A stretch of 22,219 nucleotides of DNA, taken from an uncultured Thermoanaerobacterales bacterium. GTDB taxonomy: Bacteria > Bacillota > Clostridia > Christensenellales > UBA1242. Under the pieces are notes generated by a model. The model saw only the letters and a list, made by a program, of their open reading frames with translations, did no database searches and had not been told where the DNA came from. Made by a program: the position numbers and the translations under genes. The stretch is taken from positions 1 through 22,219 of the forward strand of contig CATKXA010000008.1 in NCBI GenBank assembly GCA_949840475.1, given 5' to 3'. Within the stretch, counting starts at the first letter, position 1; each line of letters opens with the position of its first letter. Below are positions 16,197 through 22,219 of the stretch, one piece after another.

Positions 16197-16226
16197 ATAG
16201 TAAAATAGCTTTAATGTTTATGTCAA
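16197..16226 (-). promoter_or_regulatory. Promoter giving a leaderless transcript of the PflX-type gene
   Basis: On the minus strand TTGACA (16221-16226) and TACTAT (16197-16202) are separated by 18 bases. The -10 ends six bases before the ATG at 16190, so transcription should begin at or next to the start codon. Confidence 0.65.
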
Positions 16227-16253
16227 GTATAAACAAAGGAGTGGGCGGAATTC

Positions 16254-16958
16254 ATGCAAAATATTAATAATCAACTAATGCAAAAGCTTAGTGAGCTAAA
16301 GCAAGGTCAGGATTTTATAGATTTTCAAGCAAAAATCATAAGAACAAATAAGTCTATCATTGGCGTTAAAACTCCGGATATAAGGCGAGTTGCTAAAGCA
16401 GCCTTTGCTGAGGCGGGTCTAAGTTTTATTGATAAAATAGATTTTAGTTGCTACGAACTTTCTGCTTTGGCGGGGCTTGCTATTTGTGAGCAAAAGGATT
16501 TTGTAGCAGCAAGGCCTATGCTAGATATGTTTTTAAAACATGCGGACAACTGGGCTGAGATAGATATTGTTGCAGGTCAGATGAAAAAGCTTGTTAAGTA
16601 TAATAAAGACGCTTGCCATGAATATTTTATAAGGCTGACGCAATCAAGCATGCCTTTTACTATCAGAATGGGTATAGTTTGCCTGATGAGATATTTTATT
16701 GACGAAAACAACTATAAAGATACATTACGCATTGTATCTAGCATCAAAAATGACAGTTATTACGTTGAAATGGCAATAGCTTGGCTGATTTCTGAAATTT
16801 TAATACATGCGAAAAATGCGTACGAGGTTGCAAAAGACATGTTTGCTACCTTTAATTTTTCTAAGTTTGTTAAAAATAAAGCAATAAGTAAGGCTAGGGA
16901 TAGTTTTAGGGTAAATATTGAACAAAAAGAGTTACTAAAAGGACTGAGGAATGATTAA
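16254..16958 (+). CDS. AlkD-like DNA alkylation repair protein (HEAT-like repeats)
   Basis: This protein is expected to be a DNA glycosylase that excises bulky or cationic alkylated bases. The 234-residue helical protein keeps the family's key residues with the right spacing: W100, D104, R138 and W177 correspond to the Trp, Asp, Arg and Trp pattern of the Bacillus cereus AlkD active site (intervals 4, 34 and 39). The blocks NWAEID and YYVEMAIAWLISE are characteristic. The ATG is at 16254; AAAGGAG lies 12 bases upstream, somewhat far, but no better in-frame start exists. It overlaps the next gene by eight bases, so both are coupled. Some family members have lost glycosylase activity, so activity is inferred. 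Confidence 0.82.
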   Translation: MQNINNQLMQKLSELKQGQDFIDFQAKIIRTNKSIIGVKTPDIRRVAKAAFAEAGLSFIDKIDFSCYELSALAGLAICEQKDFVAARPMLDMFLKHADNWAEIDIVAGQMKKLVKYNKDACHEYFIRLTQSSMPFTIRMGIVCLMRYFIDENNYKDTLRIVSSIKNDSYYVEMAIAWLISEILIHAKNAYEVAKDMFATFNFSKFVKNKAISKARDSFRVNIEQKELLKGLRND

Positions 16959-18273
16959 GAAAAACGATGAATTATTGCTTGATATAACCTCATACACAAG
17001 CGAGGGCTATGGCGTAGGAAAGCATAATTGCATTGCAGTTTTTGTTCCCTTTGCACTAGAGGGTGAGCAAGTGCTTGTGCATATAATTAAAGTTGCTAGG
17101 TCGTATGCTATTGGTAAAATTGTAAAAATATTAAAAAGGTCGGACGCACGAATAGAGCCAAGTTGTAAGTTTTACCAAAAATGCGGCGGTTGTGATTTGC
17201 AACATGTGAGCTATGACCAAAGCTTAAAGATTAAACAACAGATAGTCAAAGACGCCTTTGCAAAGCTTGGTGGCTTAAAGGTTGAGGTTGAAGAGGTTTG
17301 TGAAAGCCAAGAGTTTATGTACCGAAACAAAATAGCTGTTCCGCTTTGCACAGACGATAATGCTCAGGTTAGTATGGCAATGTATAGAAAGTCCAGTCAC
17401 AATGCTGTTGTTATTGATGAGTGCTTGCTTGCACATAAAGAAATAACTGAGATATGCAAGCAGGTAGTGGAACTATTAAGCAAATATTTTGAAGAAAAAG
17501 AAGTCTTTAAACATCTTGTTGTGAGAAAACTTAAAAACGGTGCACTTATTACCATTGTGTCTAGCAAGGCTCTTGACGCTCGTTTGCTAAAAAAATTATT
17601 TGCAGCACTATCAAGCAAATTTGAAAGTTTGAATTTAGGGCTTTATACTTGCAAAAAGCTAATGGATAACAATGTTATTTTAGAGGGAAATATTAAGCAT
17701 GTTGCGGGCATAAAGAACATTGAGATAGATGTCCTAGGCATAAATGTTGAGATTGCTCCGCTTAGCTTTTTCCAAGTCAATTTTGAAGTTATGCAAAAGC
17801 TTTACCAAAAAGTATTAGAGCAGGCGAGTGGCTATCGTGAAGTGATAGATGCCTACAGCGGTGCTGGATTATTATCTGCTCTTTTAGCAAAGACGGCAAA
17901 GCATGTTTATGGAATAGAAATTGTTAAGGAAGCAGTGGAAAATGCAAACAATTTAAAACTAAAGAACAATATAAAGAACTTAACAAACATTTGTAAAGAC
18001 GCTAAAGACGCATTGCCTAAGCTAATAAATGAACATAAAGATGCCCTGTTGGTGTTGGACCCGCCAAGAAAGGGTGTTGATAAAAGCGTTATTGAGGCTA
18101 TAAAAAATTCTAAACCTGTTAAAATTATATACATTTCTTGTAATCCAGCGACCTTGGCTAGGGATGCCAAACTATTATCAGAATGTTATGATATTAGCTA
18201 TGTTAAGCCATTTGACATGTTTTCTAAAACAAGTAGCGTTGAAACACTATGTGTTTTTACTTTAAAGTTATAA
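16951..18273 (+). CDS. RlmD/TrmA-family RNA 5-methyluridine methyltransferase
   Basis: The enzyme uses S-adenosylmethionine to methylate a uridine in RNA, probably 23S rRNA (the RlmD/RlmCD type). The N-terminal TRAM-like domain spans about 6-64. The iron-sulfur cluster cysteines are C72, C78, C81 (block C-G-G-C-D-L-Q-H) and a fourth in VIDECLLAHK near 155. The C-terminal Rossmann fold shows the SAM-binding SGAG region, DPPRKG and the catalytic cysteine block S-C-N-P-A-T-L-A-R-D. Length (440 residues) is normal. It starts within the end of the alkylation repair gene. RlmD, TrmA and RlmCD members cannot be separated by sequence alone here, so no symbol is given. Confidence 0.9.
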   Translation: MIKKNDELLLDITSYTSEGYGVGKHNCIAVFVPFALEGEQVLVHIIKVARSYAIGKIVKILKRSDARIEPSCKFYQKCGGCDLQHVSYDQSLKIKQQIVKDAFAKLGGLKVEVEEVCESQEFMYRNKIAVPLCTDDNAQVSMAMYRKSSHNAVVIDECLLAHKEITEICKQVVELLSKYFEEKEVFKHLVVRKLKNGALITIVSSKALDARLLKKLFAALSSKFESLNLGLYTCKKLMDNNVILEGNIKHVAGIKNIEIDVLGINVEIAPLSFFQVNFEVMQKLYQKVLEQASGYREVIDAYSGAGLLSALLAKTAKHVYGIEIVKEAVENANNLKLKNNIKNLTNICKDAKDALPKLINEHKDALLVLDPPRKGVDKSVIEAIKNSKPVKIIYISCNPATLARDAKLLSECYDISYVKPFDMFSKTSSVETLCVFTLKL

Positions 18274-18343
18274 AAAGCGTAAAATCGTTTTGAATACTAA
18301 TTAAAAAAATGTAAACTATTTATATAGAAATTGAGAGGATATT

Positions 18344-19393
18344 ATGAAAGAATGTTTTGTTACAGGTGCGACTGGTCATATTGGAAATGTTTTAGTTCGT
18401 GACCTTATTAAGCAGGGATTTAAAGTTACGGCTTTGGTTTTGGAGTCAGATAAATATATTTCCGCTATAAAAGATTTAGATATAAATATTGTTTACGGCG
18501 ATATTTGTGATAAAGAAGTTTTGAGAAAGCACATTAAAGAGAACGGTGTTGTTTTTCATTTGGCAGGTCTAATTGAGATTGGCTCAGGAAAGGGCATGAA
18601 AAAGAGGCTTTATGATGTCAACTATGTTGGCACTAAAAATGTTGCTGATGTTTGCCTTGAAAAGAAGGTTGAAAAGCTTGTTTACACCAGCAGTGTGCAT
18701 ATTATAAACCCAGAAAGTGGCGATGTATTGGTGGAGCCTACAGTTTTTGATGAAACAAAGATTGTTGGAGACTATGCTAAAAGCAAAACAATGTCTGCGG
18801 GCTATGTGTTTGAAAAGATTAAGGAGGGCTTAAATGCTGTAGTGGTGTATCCGTCTGGCGTAATTGGTCCAAATGATTTCAACATTTCTCAGCTTGGTCA
18901 GCTATTAATACAGATTGCAAATAAAACTATAAAACTGCTTGTTAAAGGTAAGTACAATTTAGTAGACGTTAGAGATGTGAGTGAAGCTATTGTTAAAGCT
19001 TATTATAAAGGCAAGGTTGGAGAGGGGTATATTCTTGGTGGTCATGAAGTTACAATCCCAGAGATATTTGACTACGTTTGTGAAACTGTAAAACGCGAAG
19101 CAAAGCCAAAAATTGTACCAATGTGGATTGCAAAATTATTTGCTCTACCAAGCGAGTTGTATGACAAGATGCTAAGAAGAAGACCTTTGTATACTAGGTA
19201 CTCGCTCTACACTGTAACTTCAAATTGTAACTTTTCTAACGAGAAAGCAAAGAGTGAGCTTGGTGCTACATTTAGACCTGCTAAAGAATCTATATCAGAT
19301 GCAGTAAAATGGTTCATTAAAAACAAACCAGAACAGTTTACAGATAAAGATGTTGTTTTAAAAATCAAGCAAGGTGTATTTGTTAGAACCTAA
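18344..19393 (+). CDS. NAD(P)-dependent epimerase/dehydratase (extended SDR)
   Basis: An extended short-chain dehydrogenase with a GATGHIG nucleotide-binding motif (8-14), TSS (115-117) and the catalytic Y144-x3-K148 (YAKSK). The whole 349 residues resemble dihydroflavonol-reductase-like and sugar-epimerase-like enzymes, with VYPSGVIGPND and LVDVRDVSEAI blocks typical of this group. The substrate cannot be deduced; it is far from the polysaccharide cluster and faces nucleoside genes. It follows the methyltransferase by 70 bases with only a weak promoter candidate in the gap. GAGAGG precedes the ATG. The C-terminal tail is basic, without membrane segments. Confidence 0.88.
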   Translation: MKECFVTGATGHIGNVLVRDLIKQGFKVTALVLESDKYISAIKDLDINIVYGDICDKEVLRKHIKENGVVFHLAGLIEIGSGKGMKKRLYDVNYVGTKNVADVCLEKKVEKLVYTSSVHIINPESGDVLVEPTVFDETKIVGDYAKSKTMSAGYVFEKIKEGLNAVVVYPSGVIGPNDFNISQLGQLLIQIANKTIKLLVKGKYNLVDVRDVSEAIVKAYYKGKVGEGYILGGHEVTIPEIFDYVCETVKREAKPKIVPMWIAKLFALPSELYDKMLRRRPLYTRYSLYTVTSNCNFSNEKAKSELGATFRPAKESISDAVKWFIKNKPEQFTDKDVVLKIKQGVFVRT

Positions 19394-19403
19394 GGAGGAA
19401 ACT

Positions 19404-19703
19404 ATGAAGATAGTAACAATTTCAGGTAGTATGAGATTTGCTGAGCAAATGAAAAAAATTGCAAGGGAGCTTGAAGCAAAGCAAGGGTATTGTGTGCTTC
19501 AAGCCGTGTATAATGAGAATAAAGAAAAAGAGTCGCTAGACGAACTCGAAAGAATATATGCAGCTCATTATAAGAAGATTGATTTGTGTGACATATTGTA
19601 TGTTGTAAACGTAAAAGGCTATATTGGTGAGGTTACTAAAAACGAAATCAAGTATGCTAAAAAACGCAAAAAAGAGATAATGTACTACGAAAATATAGAT
19701 TAG
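19404..19703 (+). CDS. Short nucleoside 2-deoxyribosyltransferase-like protein
   Basis: This 99-residue protein starts MKIVTISGSMRF, the typical first strand and phosphate/ribose-binding GSMRF turn of the nucleoside 2-deoxyribosyltransferase/DUF4406-like fold, and continues with a helix, a Y-x-x-H-Y-K-K-I-D segment, then the D-x-L-Y-V-V-N-V-K-G-Y-I-G strand seen in this fold. Such proteins bind or cleave nucleotides. I chose ATG 19404, with AAGGAGG just upstream (19393-19399); a GTG ten codons earlier extends into the preceding gene. It is 10 bases after the SDR gene and probably cotranscribed. Catalytic activity is uncertain: the protein is shorter than most transferases. Confidence 0.7.
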   Translation: MKIVTISGSMRFAEQMKKIARELEAKQGYCVLQAVYNENKEKESLDELERIYAAHYKKIDLCDILYVVNVKGYIGEVTKNEIKYAKKRKKEIMYYENID

Positions 19704-19715
19704 AATCAACGATTT

Positions 19716-19786
19716 ATTAAAAAATATGCGTTTATTGACTAATCTCCTTTGTTTTTAGTTTTGTTTATCGAAGCATATTTTTTAAT
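19716..19786. repeat. 14-bp perfect inverted repeat in the intergenic gap
   Basis: ATTAAAAAATATGC (19716-19729) and GCATATTTTTTAAT (19773-19786) are exact reverse complements 43 bases apart. The arms flank the end of the small minus-strand ORF. It may act as a loose terminator structure, but the loop is long and no clear U tract follows on the plus strand. Confidence 0.5.
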
Positions 19787-19888
19787 CTTTATTAGCTTAT
19801 CCAAATTCTTATCCACATTCTTAATATTGCTTGTGTAAAGGTTTGAGTAAGCTTGCTTTACAGCTTCCCTTGTTGATTGTTTCTTCAT
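19739..19888 (-). CDS. Possible 49-residue basic protein
   Basis: The minus strand holds a 49-residue open frame, ATG at 19888 to TAG at 19739, encoding a very basic, Lys-, Asn- and Gln-rich peptide (starts MKKQSTREAVKQAY, then IKNVDKNLDKLIKIKKY). No homologue is recognised. No ribosome site lies upstream; instead a perfect TATAAT ends six bases before the ATG, as for the PflX-type gene, but its -35 box is poor. It could be a leaderless gene or simply a lucky frame in AT-rich DNA that also contains DnaA-box-like 9-mers. Confidence 0.35.
   Translation of the reverse strand: MKKQSTREAVKQAYSNLYTSNIKNVDKNLDKLIKIKKYASINKTKNKGD
19797..19817. other. Two DnaA-box-like 9-mers
   Basis: TTATCCACA at 19809-19817 is an exact match to the DnaA box consensus, and TTATCCAAA at 19797-19805 differs at one base; they are spaced by three bases in the same direction. 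They lie inside the possible small minus-strand ORF. Two sites alone are not an origin. Confidence 0.4.
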
Positions 19889-19949
19889 ATAATAATTATA
19901 GACGACACGTCCATTTTTATTCTATAAAAAAAATACTTAGGAGTAATGT

Positions 19950-20885
19950 ATGATAAAAAAAGAAAAAATTATTATGGATTTAGATGTTGGTGTTGACGAT
20001 GCAATGTCTTTAATTATGGGAATGCTTGACCCAAAGTTTGATATTAAGCTGATAACTACAATTTTTGGTAATGTCGGTTTGAAGCAAGCAACAAAAAATA
20101 CTTGCTGGCTAGTTCAAAACTATGGCGATAAAGATTATCCTATTTATATGGGTGCAGAGCGAGGTTTGAACACACCGCTCCATAGTGCAACAGAGGTTCA
20201 TGGTAAGACAGGGCTAGGAAAAACTATTGTTGCTAAAAATGTGACCAAAAAAGTATCTAATAAACCAAACTATGGTGCTATTGAGGCTATGCGTGATTGC
20301 ATCAATAAATATCCAAATGAAATAACTATTGTTAGCGTTGGTCCAACAACAAACGTGGCAAAACTTTTGACAACTTATCCAGAGGTTGTAAGCAAAATCA
20401 AGCGTATAGTTTTGATGGTTGGCTCGTTAGATGGTAAGGGTAGTGTAACGCCTTATTCAAGCTTTAATGCTCACTGCGACCCAGATGCTGTTAATATTAT
20501 TATTAGCCATAAAGTGCCTATTATCATTTCAACAAAGGAAATGGGTACAACTGCATATTTTGAAGACGATTTACGTAATGAGTTAAAGCAATATGGCAGG
20601 TATGGCGAGCTCATATATCATTTGTGTAATGGTTATAAAGACTCTATTCTTGAAGTGGGTCAATATGCTGTGCATGATACCTGTGCTTTATATTCAATTT
20701 TAGACACTGATTTCTTCACTCGTGAAAAGGTCGACATGACTATAAATGTTTCTAACGACGAGAAGCGTGGGCAAACAAAATTTGTTCCAAATCCAAATAG
20801 TCATATTACAGTGCTTAAAACTGTAGACAAGAAAAAGGTGCTTGCATATATAGCAAATCTAATAAAGAAAAACGCAAAGAAATAA
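19950..20885 (+). CDS. Inosine-uridine preferring nucleoside hydrolase family protein
   Basis: The enzyme hydrolyses ribonucleosides to base and ribose, in salvage. The N-terminal calcium- and ribose-binding motif reads DLDVGVDD (10-17), a variant of the family's DTDPGxDD: the Asp residues are kept but Thr and Pro are replaced. HGKTGLG (canonical HGxDGLG), the FNAHCDPDAVNI region and a C-terminal HDTCALY (canonical HDPxA) complete the active site. At 311 residues it is the usual length. AGGAG at 19939-19943 precedes the ATG. It is downstream of the short deoxyribosyltransferase-like gene, which hints at nucleoside metabolism, but the gap is 246 bases, so it may be a separate unit. A strong terminator follows. 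Confidence 0.88.
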   Translation: MIKKEKIIMDLDVGVDDAMSLIMGMLDPKFDIKLITTIFGNVGLKQATKNTCWLVQNYGDKDYPIYMGAERGLNTPLHSATEVHGKTGLGKTIVAKNVTKKVSNKPNYGAIEAMRDCINKYPNEITIVSVGPTTNVAKLLTTYPEVVSKIKRIVLMVGSLDGKGSVTPYSSFNAHCDPDAVNIIISHKVPIIISTKEMGTTAYFEDDLRNELKQYGRYGELIYHLCNGYKDSILEVGQYAVHDTCALYSILDTDFFTREKVDMTINVSNDEKRGQTKFVPNPNSHITVLKTVDKKKVLAYIANLIKKNAKK

Positions 20886-20920
20886 CAATATTGTGAATTT
20901 TCTAATGTATATTTGAATAT

Positions 20921-20956
20921 AAATCACTCAAAATTGCGATTTTGAGTGATTTTTTT
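20921..20956 (+). terminator. Rho-independent terminator after the nucleoside hydrolase gene
   Basis: The 14-bp arms AAATCACTCAAAAT and ATTTTGAGTGATTT pair perfectly around TGCG, and further T residues follow. Confidence 0.88.
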
Positions 20957-21015
20957 GTGCCTTTGATTTGCGTTGATAAATTGCTTTTAGTATATGAAAT
21001 ATTTTATATAAACTA

Positions 21016-21044
21016 TTGAAAATCGGGTTTTGCTGTGGTATAAT
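21016..21044 (+). promoter_or_regulatory. Strong sigma-A promoter of the final gene
   Basis: TTGAAA (21016-21021) and a perfect TATAAT (21039-21044) are separated by 17 bases, with a TGTGG just before the -10. The ATG at 21090 is 45 bases downstream. Confidence 0.82.
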
Positions 21045-21089
21045 AATTATGCAAAACATAGGGCCGAGAAAAACACATAGGAGGCTGAA

Positions 21090-22219
21090 ATGGCTGAAAA
21101 TAAAAAAATGTTATCAAATTTGAATGAATATTATAGCTTGTACAAATACGTTAGAGCTATGCGTGCAATTCAAACCAAATCAGGTATTTATGGGAAGGTA
21201 CTTAGTAAGTATCCTGAATTTGCGGATGAGGCAAATGAAGCCGGAAATCGTATGGAAGCTTGTCATAAGCTATTGATTAAGTACGCAGCAGAACTTGGTT
21301 TTGACGAGGTTTTAACCGAGAGGAAATGTCGCACACTTGGTAGACATGCTTTTGACTTAAAAGGAAGCAATTCTAACCTTCCATCACTAGAAGAAATAGA
21401 CGATGCTAGAGCTCAGTATCTTAATCATAGAGATAATTTGATAGAGCAAAAACAAAGCGATGCTCAATCTTTAGCGGTAGAATCAAAGCACCTTAAAAAA
21501 GAACTTAACAAAAAGAAAGGAAAAGTTTTTGGTAATGTATTGTTTGGTGCACTTGGTGGCACACTTGCCTTGGGTCTTACTGCGGGATTAGGTGTTGGTC
21601 TATGGACATGTGTCAGTGCTGCTCTTTCAGCAACATTTGGTGTAGGTACTGGTTTTGCTATTGGTGGTATTGCCATTGGTATTATTGGTGGTAAGTGGAT
21701 TATCGGTGGCCTTAAAAAAATGTTTAAGAAGATTAAAGAGCGTGTAAGTGATGCTTGGAAGGAAAGGGCTGCTGCTAAAAGTGCTTATACAAACAAAAAA
21801 CAACAGCAAAAAGCATTTGATAGAGAACTTAAATCTCTTAATAGTGCAAGAGTGCTAGATGACCAATATGAAGCTATCAACGAGTGGCTAGGCGAAAACA
21901 AACAACTTTCAAATGCAGTTCGTGAACAAGTTATAAATGTTACAGCTACTGCAGAAGAAATGCAAAGTGCTGAGTATATTAGACTTCAAGAACTTGACAG
22001 AAGACGTCAAAGAGAAGCTGAAGCTTTAGACAAAAAACTTAATGAGCATGTTAGTGCTATCTATAGTTCTGATGAAAAAAGGAAAGCTGTTGAAGAGCTT
22101 TTAAATAATGTTGGTGAGGACGAGTTGGCTCTTGCCAATGGCGTATTAGAAAACTTTGGCGATATTATGGAAGGTCTTTCAGAAGAAGATCAAAAGAAAT
22201 TTATTGCTAAGTTAGTTGA
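21090..22219 (+). CDS. Membrane-anchored protein with glycine-rich hydrophobic segment and charged helical regions, 3' end cut off
   Basis: The frame from ATG 21090 (AGGAGG at 21079-21084) stays open to the window end, giving 376 residues with no stop, so the protein is longer. I do not recognise a family. Residues 1-145 are helical and charged. Residues about 147-207 are unusually rich in Gly, Ala, Val, Leu and Ile (GALGGTLALGLTAGLGVG, then GVGTGFAIGGIAIGIIGG), like a glycine zipper or two closely spaced membrane helices. A strongly basic stretch (K-K-M-F-K-K-I-K-E-R) follows at 209-218. Residues 219-376 are Gln/Glu/Lys/Arg-rich and look coiled coil (E-L-D-R-R-R-Q-R-E-A-E-A-L-D-K-K). No signal peptide is present. 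A bacterial membrane-remodelling or surface-organising protein is one possible reading; nothing here proves it. Confidence 0.72.
   Translation, partial: MAENKKMLSNLNEYYSLYKYVRAMRAIQTKSGIYGKVLSKYPEFADEANEAGNRMEACHKLLIKYAAELGFDEVLTERKCRTLGRHAFDLKGSNSNLPSLEEIDDARAQYLNHRDNLIEQKQSDAQSLAVESKHLKKELNKKKGKVFGNVLFGALGGTLALGLTAGLGVGLWTCVSAALSATFGVGTGFAIGGIAIGIIGGKWIIGGLKKMFKKIKERVSDAWKERAAAKSAYTNKKQQQKAFDRELKSLNSARVLDDQYEAINEWLGENKQLSNAVREQVINVTATAEEMQSAEYIRLQELDRRRQREAEALDKKLNEHVSAIYSSDEKRKAVEELLNNVGEDELALANGVLENFGDIMEGLSEEDQKKFIAKLV

Noticed and set aside
19374..19403. GTG start for the short deoxyribosyltransferase-like gene
   Set aside because: It lies inside the preceding SDR gene and before the AAGGAGG that serves ATG 19404.
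1..22219. Use of an alternative genetic code (TGA as tryptophan), suggested by low GC
   Set aside because: TGA ends the GT32 gene at 1823-1825 where the next gene overlaps it normally, no in-frame TGA interrupts any recognised protein, and tryptophans are encoded by TGG.
1..22219. CRISPR array, tRNA/rRNA genes, insertion sequence or prophage
   Set aside because: I found no regularly spaced repeat, cloverleaf gene, transposase or integrase; the nearest repeats are the 14-bp inverted pair at 19716-19786 and short A/T repeats.

Overview
The window is low-GC bacterial DNA that reads like a Bacillota (Firmicutes) chromosome, probably from an uncultured Clostridia- or Bacilli-like lineage. The evidence is strong AGGAGG-type ribosome binding sites, several near-consensus sigma-A promoters with 17-bp spacers, compact U-tract terminators, and above all a DnaD/DnaB-like protein gene joined to a DnaI/DnaC helicase-loader gene, a pairing typical of Firmicutes. 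The standard code fits: TGA is a real stop (for example at 1823-1825) and no TGA interrupts a reading frame. I cannot name a genus from the sequence.

Region 1 (1-7531) is a cell-surface polysaccharide cluster of the Wzx/Wzy type. In order it has a UDP-GlcNAc 2-epimerase (cut by the window start), a GT32-type and a GT2-type glycosyltransferase, a Wzx-like flippase, a small unknown protein, a monotopic phosphoglycosyl transferase that would start the lipid-linked repeat unit, and a Wzy-like polymerase or ligase. Hairpin terminators split it into at least three transcription units. A DUF5131-family gene (7542-8264) follows the polymerase 10 bases later.

Region 2 (about 8265-12200) is the least familiar part. 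After an AT-rich gap and a perfect-consensus promoter come two overlapping genes for paralogous two-helix membrane proteins, a convergent unknown soluble protein, another AT-rich gap with an orphan terminator, and a lipoprotein with three Ig-like repeats. No mobile-element gene or integration site was seen here.

Region 3 (12221-16190, minus strand) holds housekeeping genes: a COG1313/PflX-type radical SAM protein whose promoter implies a leaderless mRNA, a divergent LOG-like protein, a DnaD/DnaB-like initiation protein that appears to carry four C-terminal-type modules, and the helicase loader.

Region 4 (16254-20885, plus strand) holds an AlkD-type DNA alkylation repair protein overlapping an RlmD/TrmA-family RNA m5U methyltransferase, an extended SDR epimerase/dehydratase, a short nucleoside deoxyribosyltransferase-like protein and an inosine-uridine-type nucleoside hydrolase. 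A possible 49-residue minus-strand ORF and two DnaA-box-like 9-mers lie in the gap before the hydrolase. The window ends inside a gene (21090 onward) for a protein with a long glycine-rich hydrophobic segment between charged helical regions, driven by its own strong promoter.
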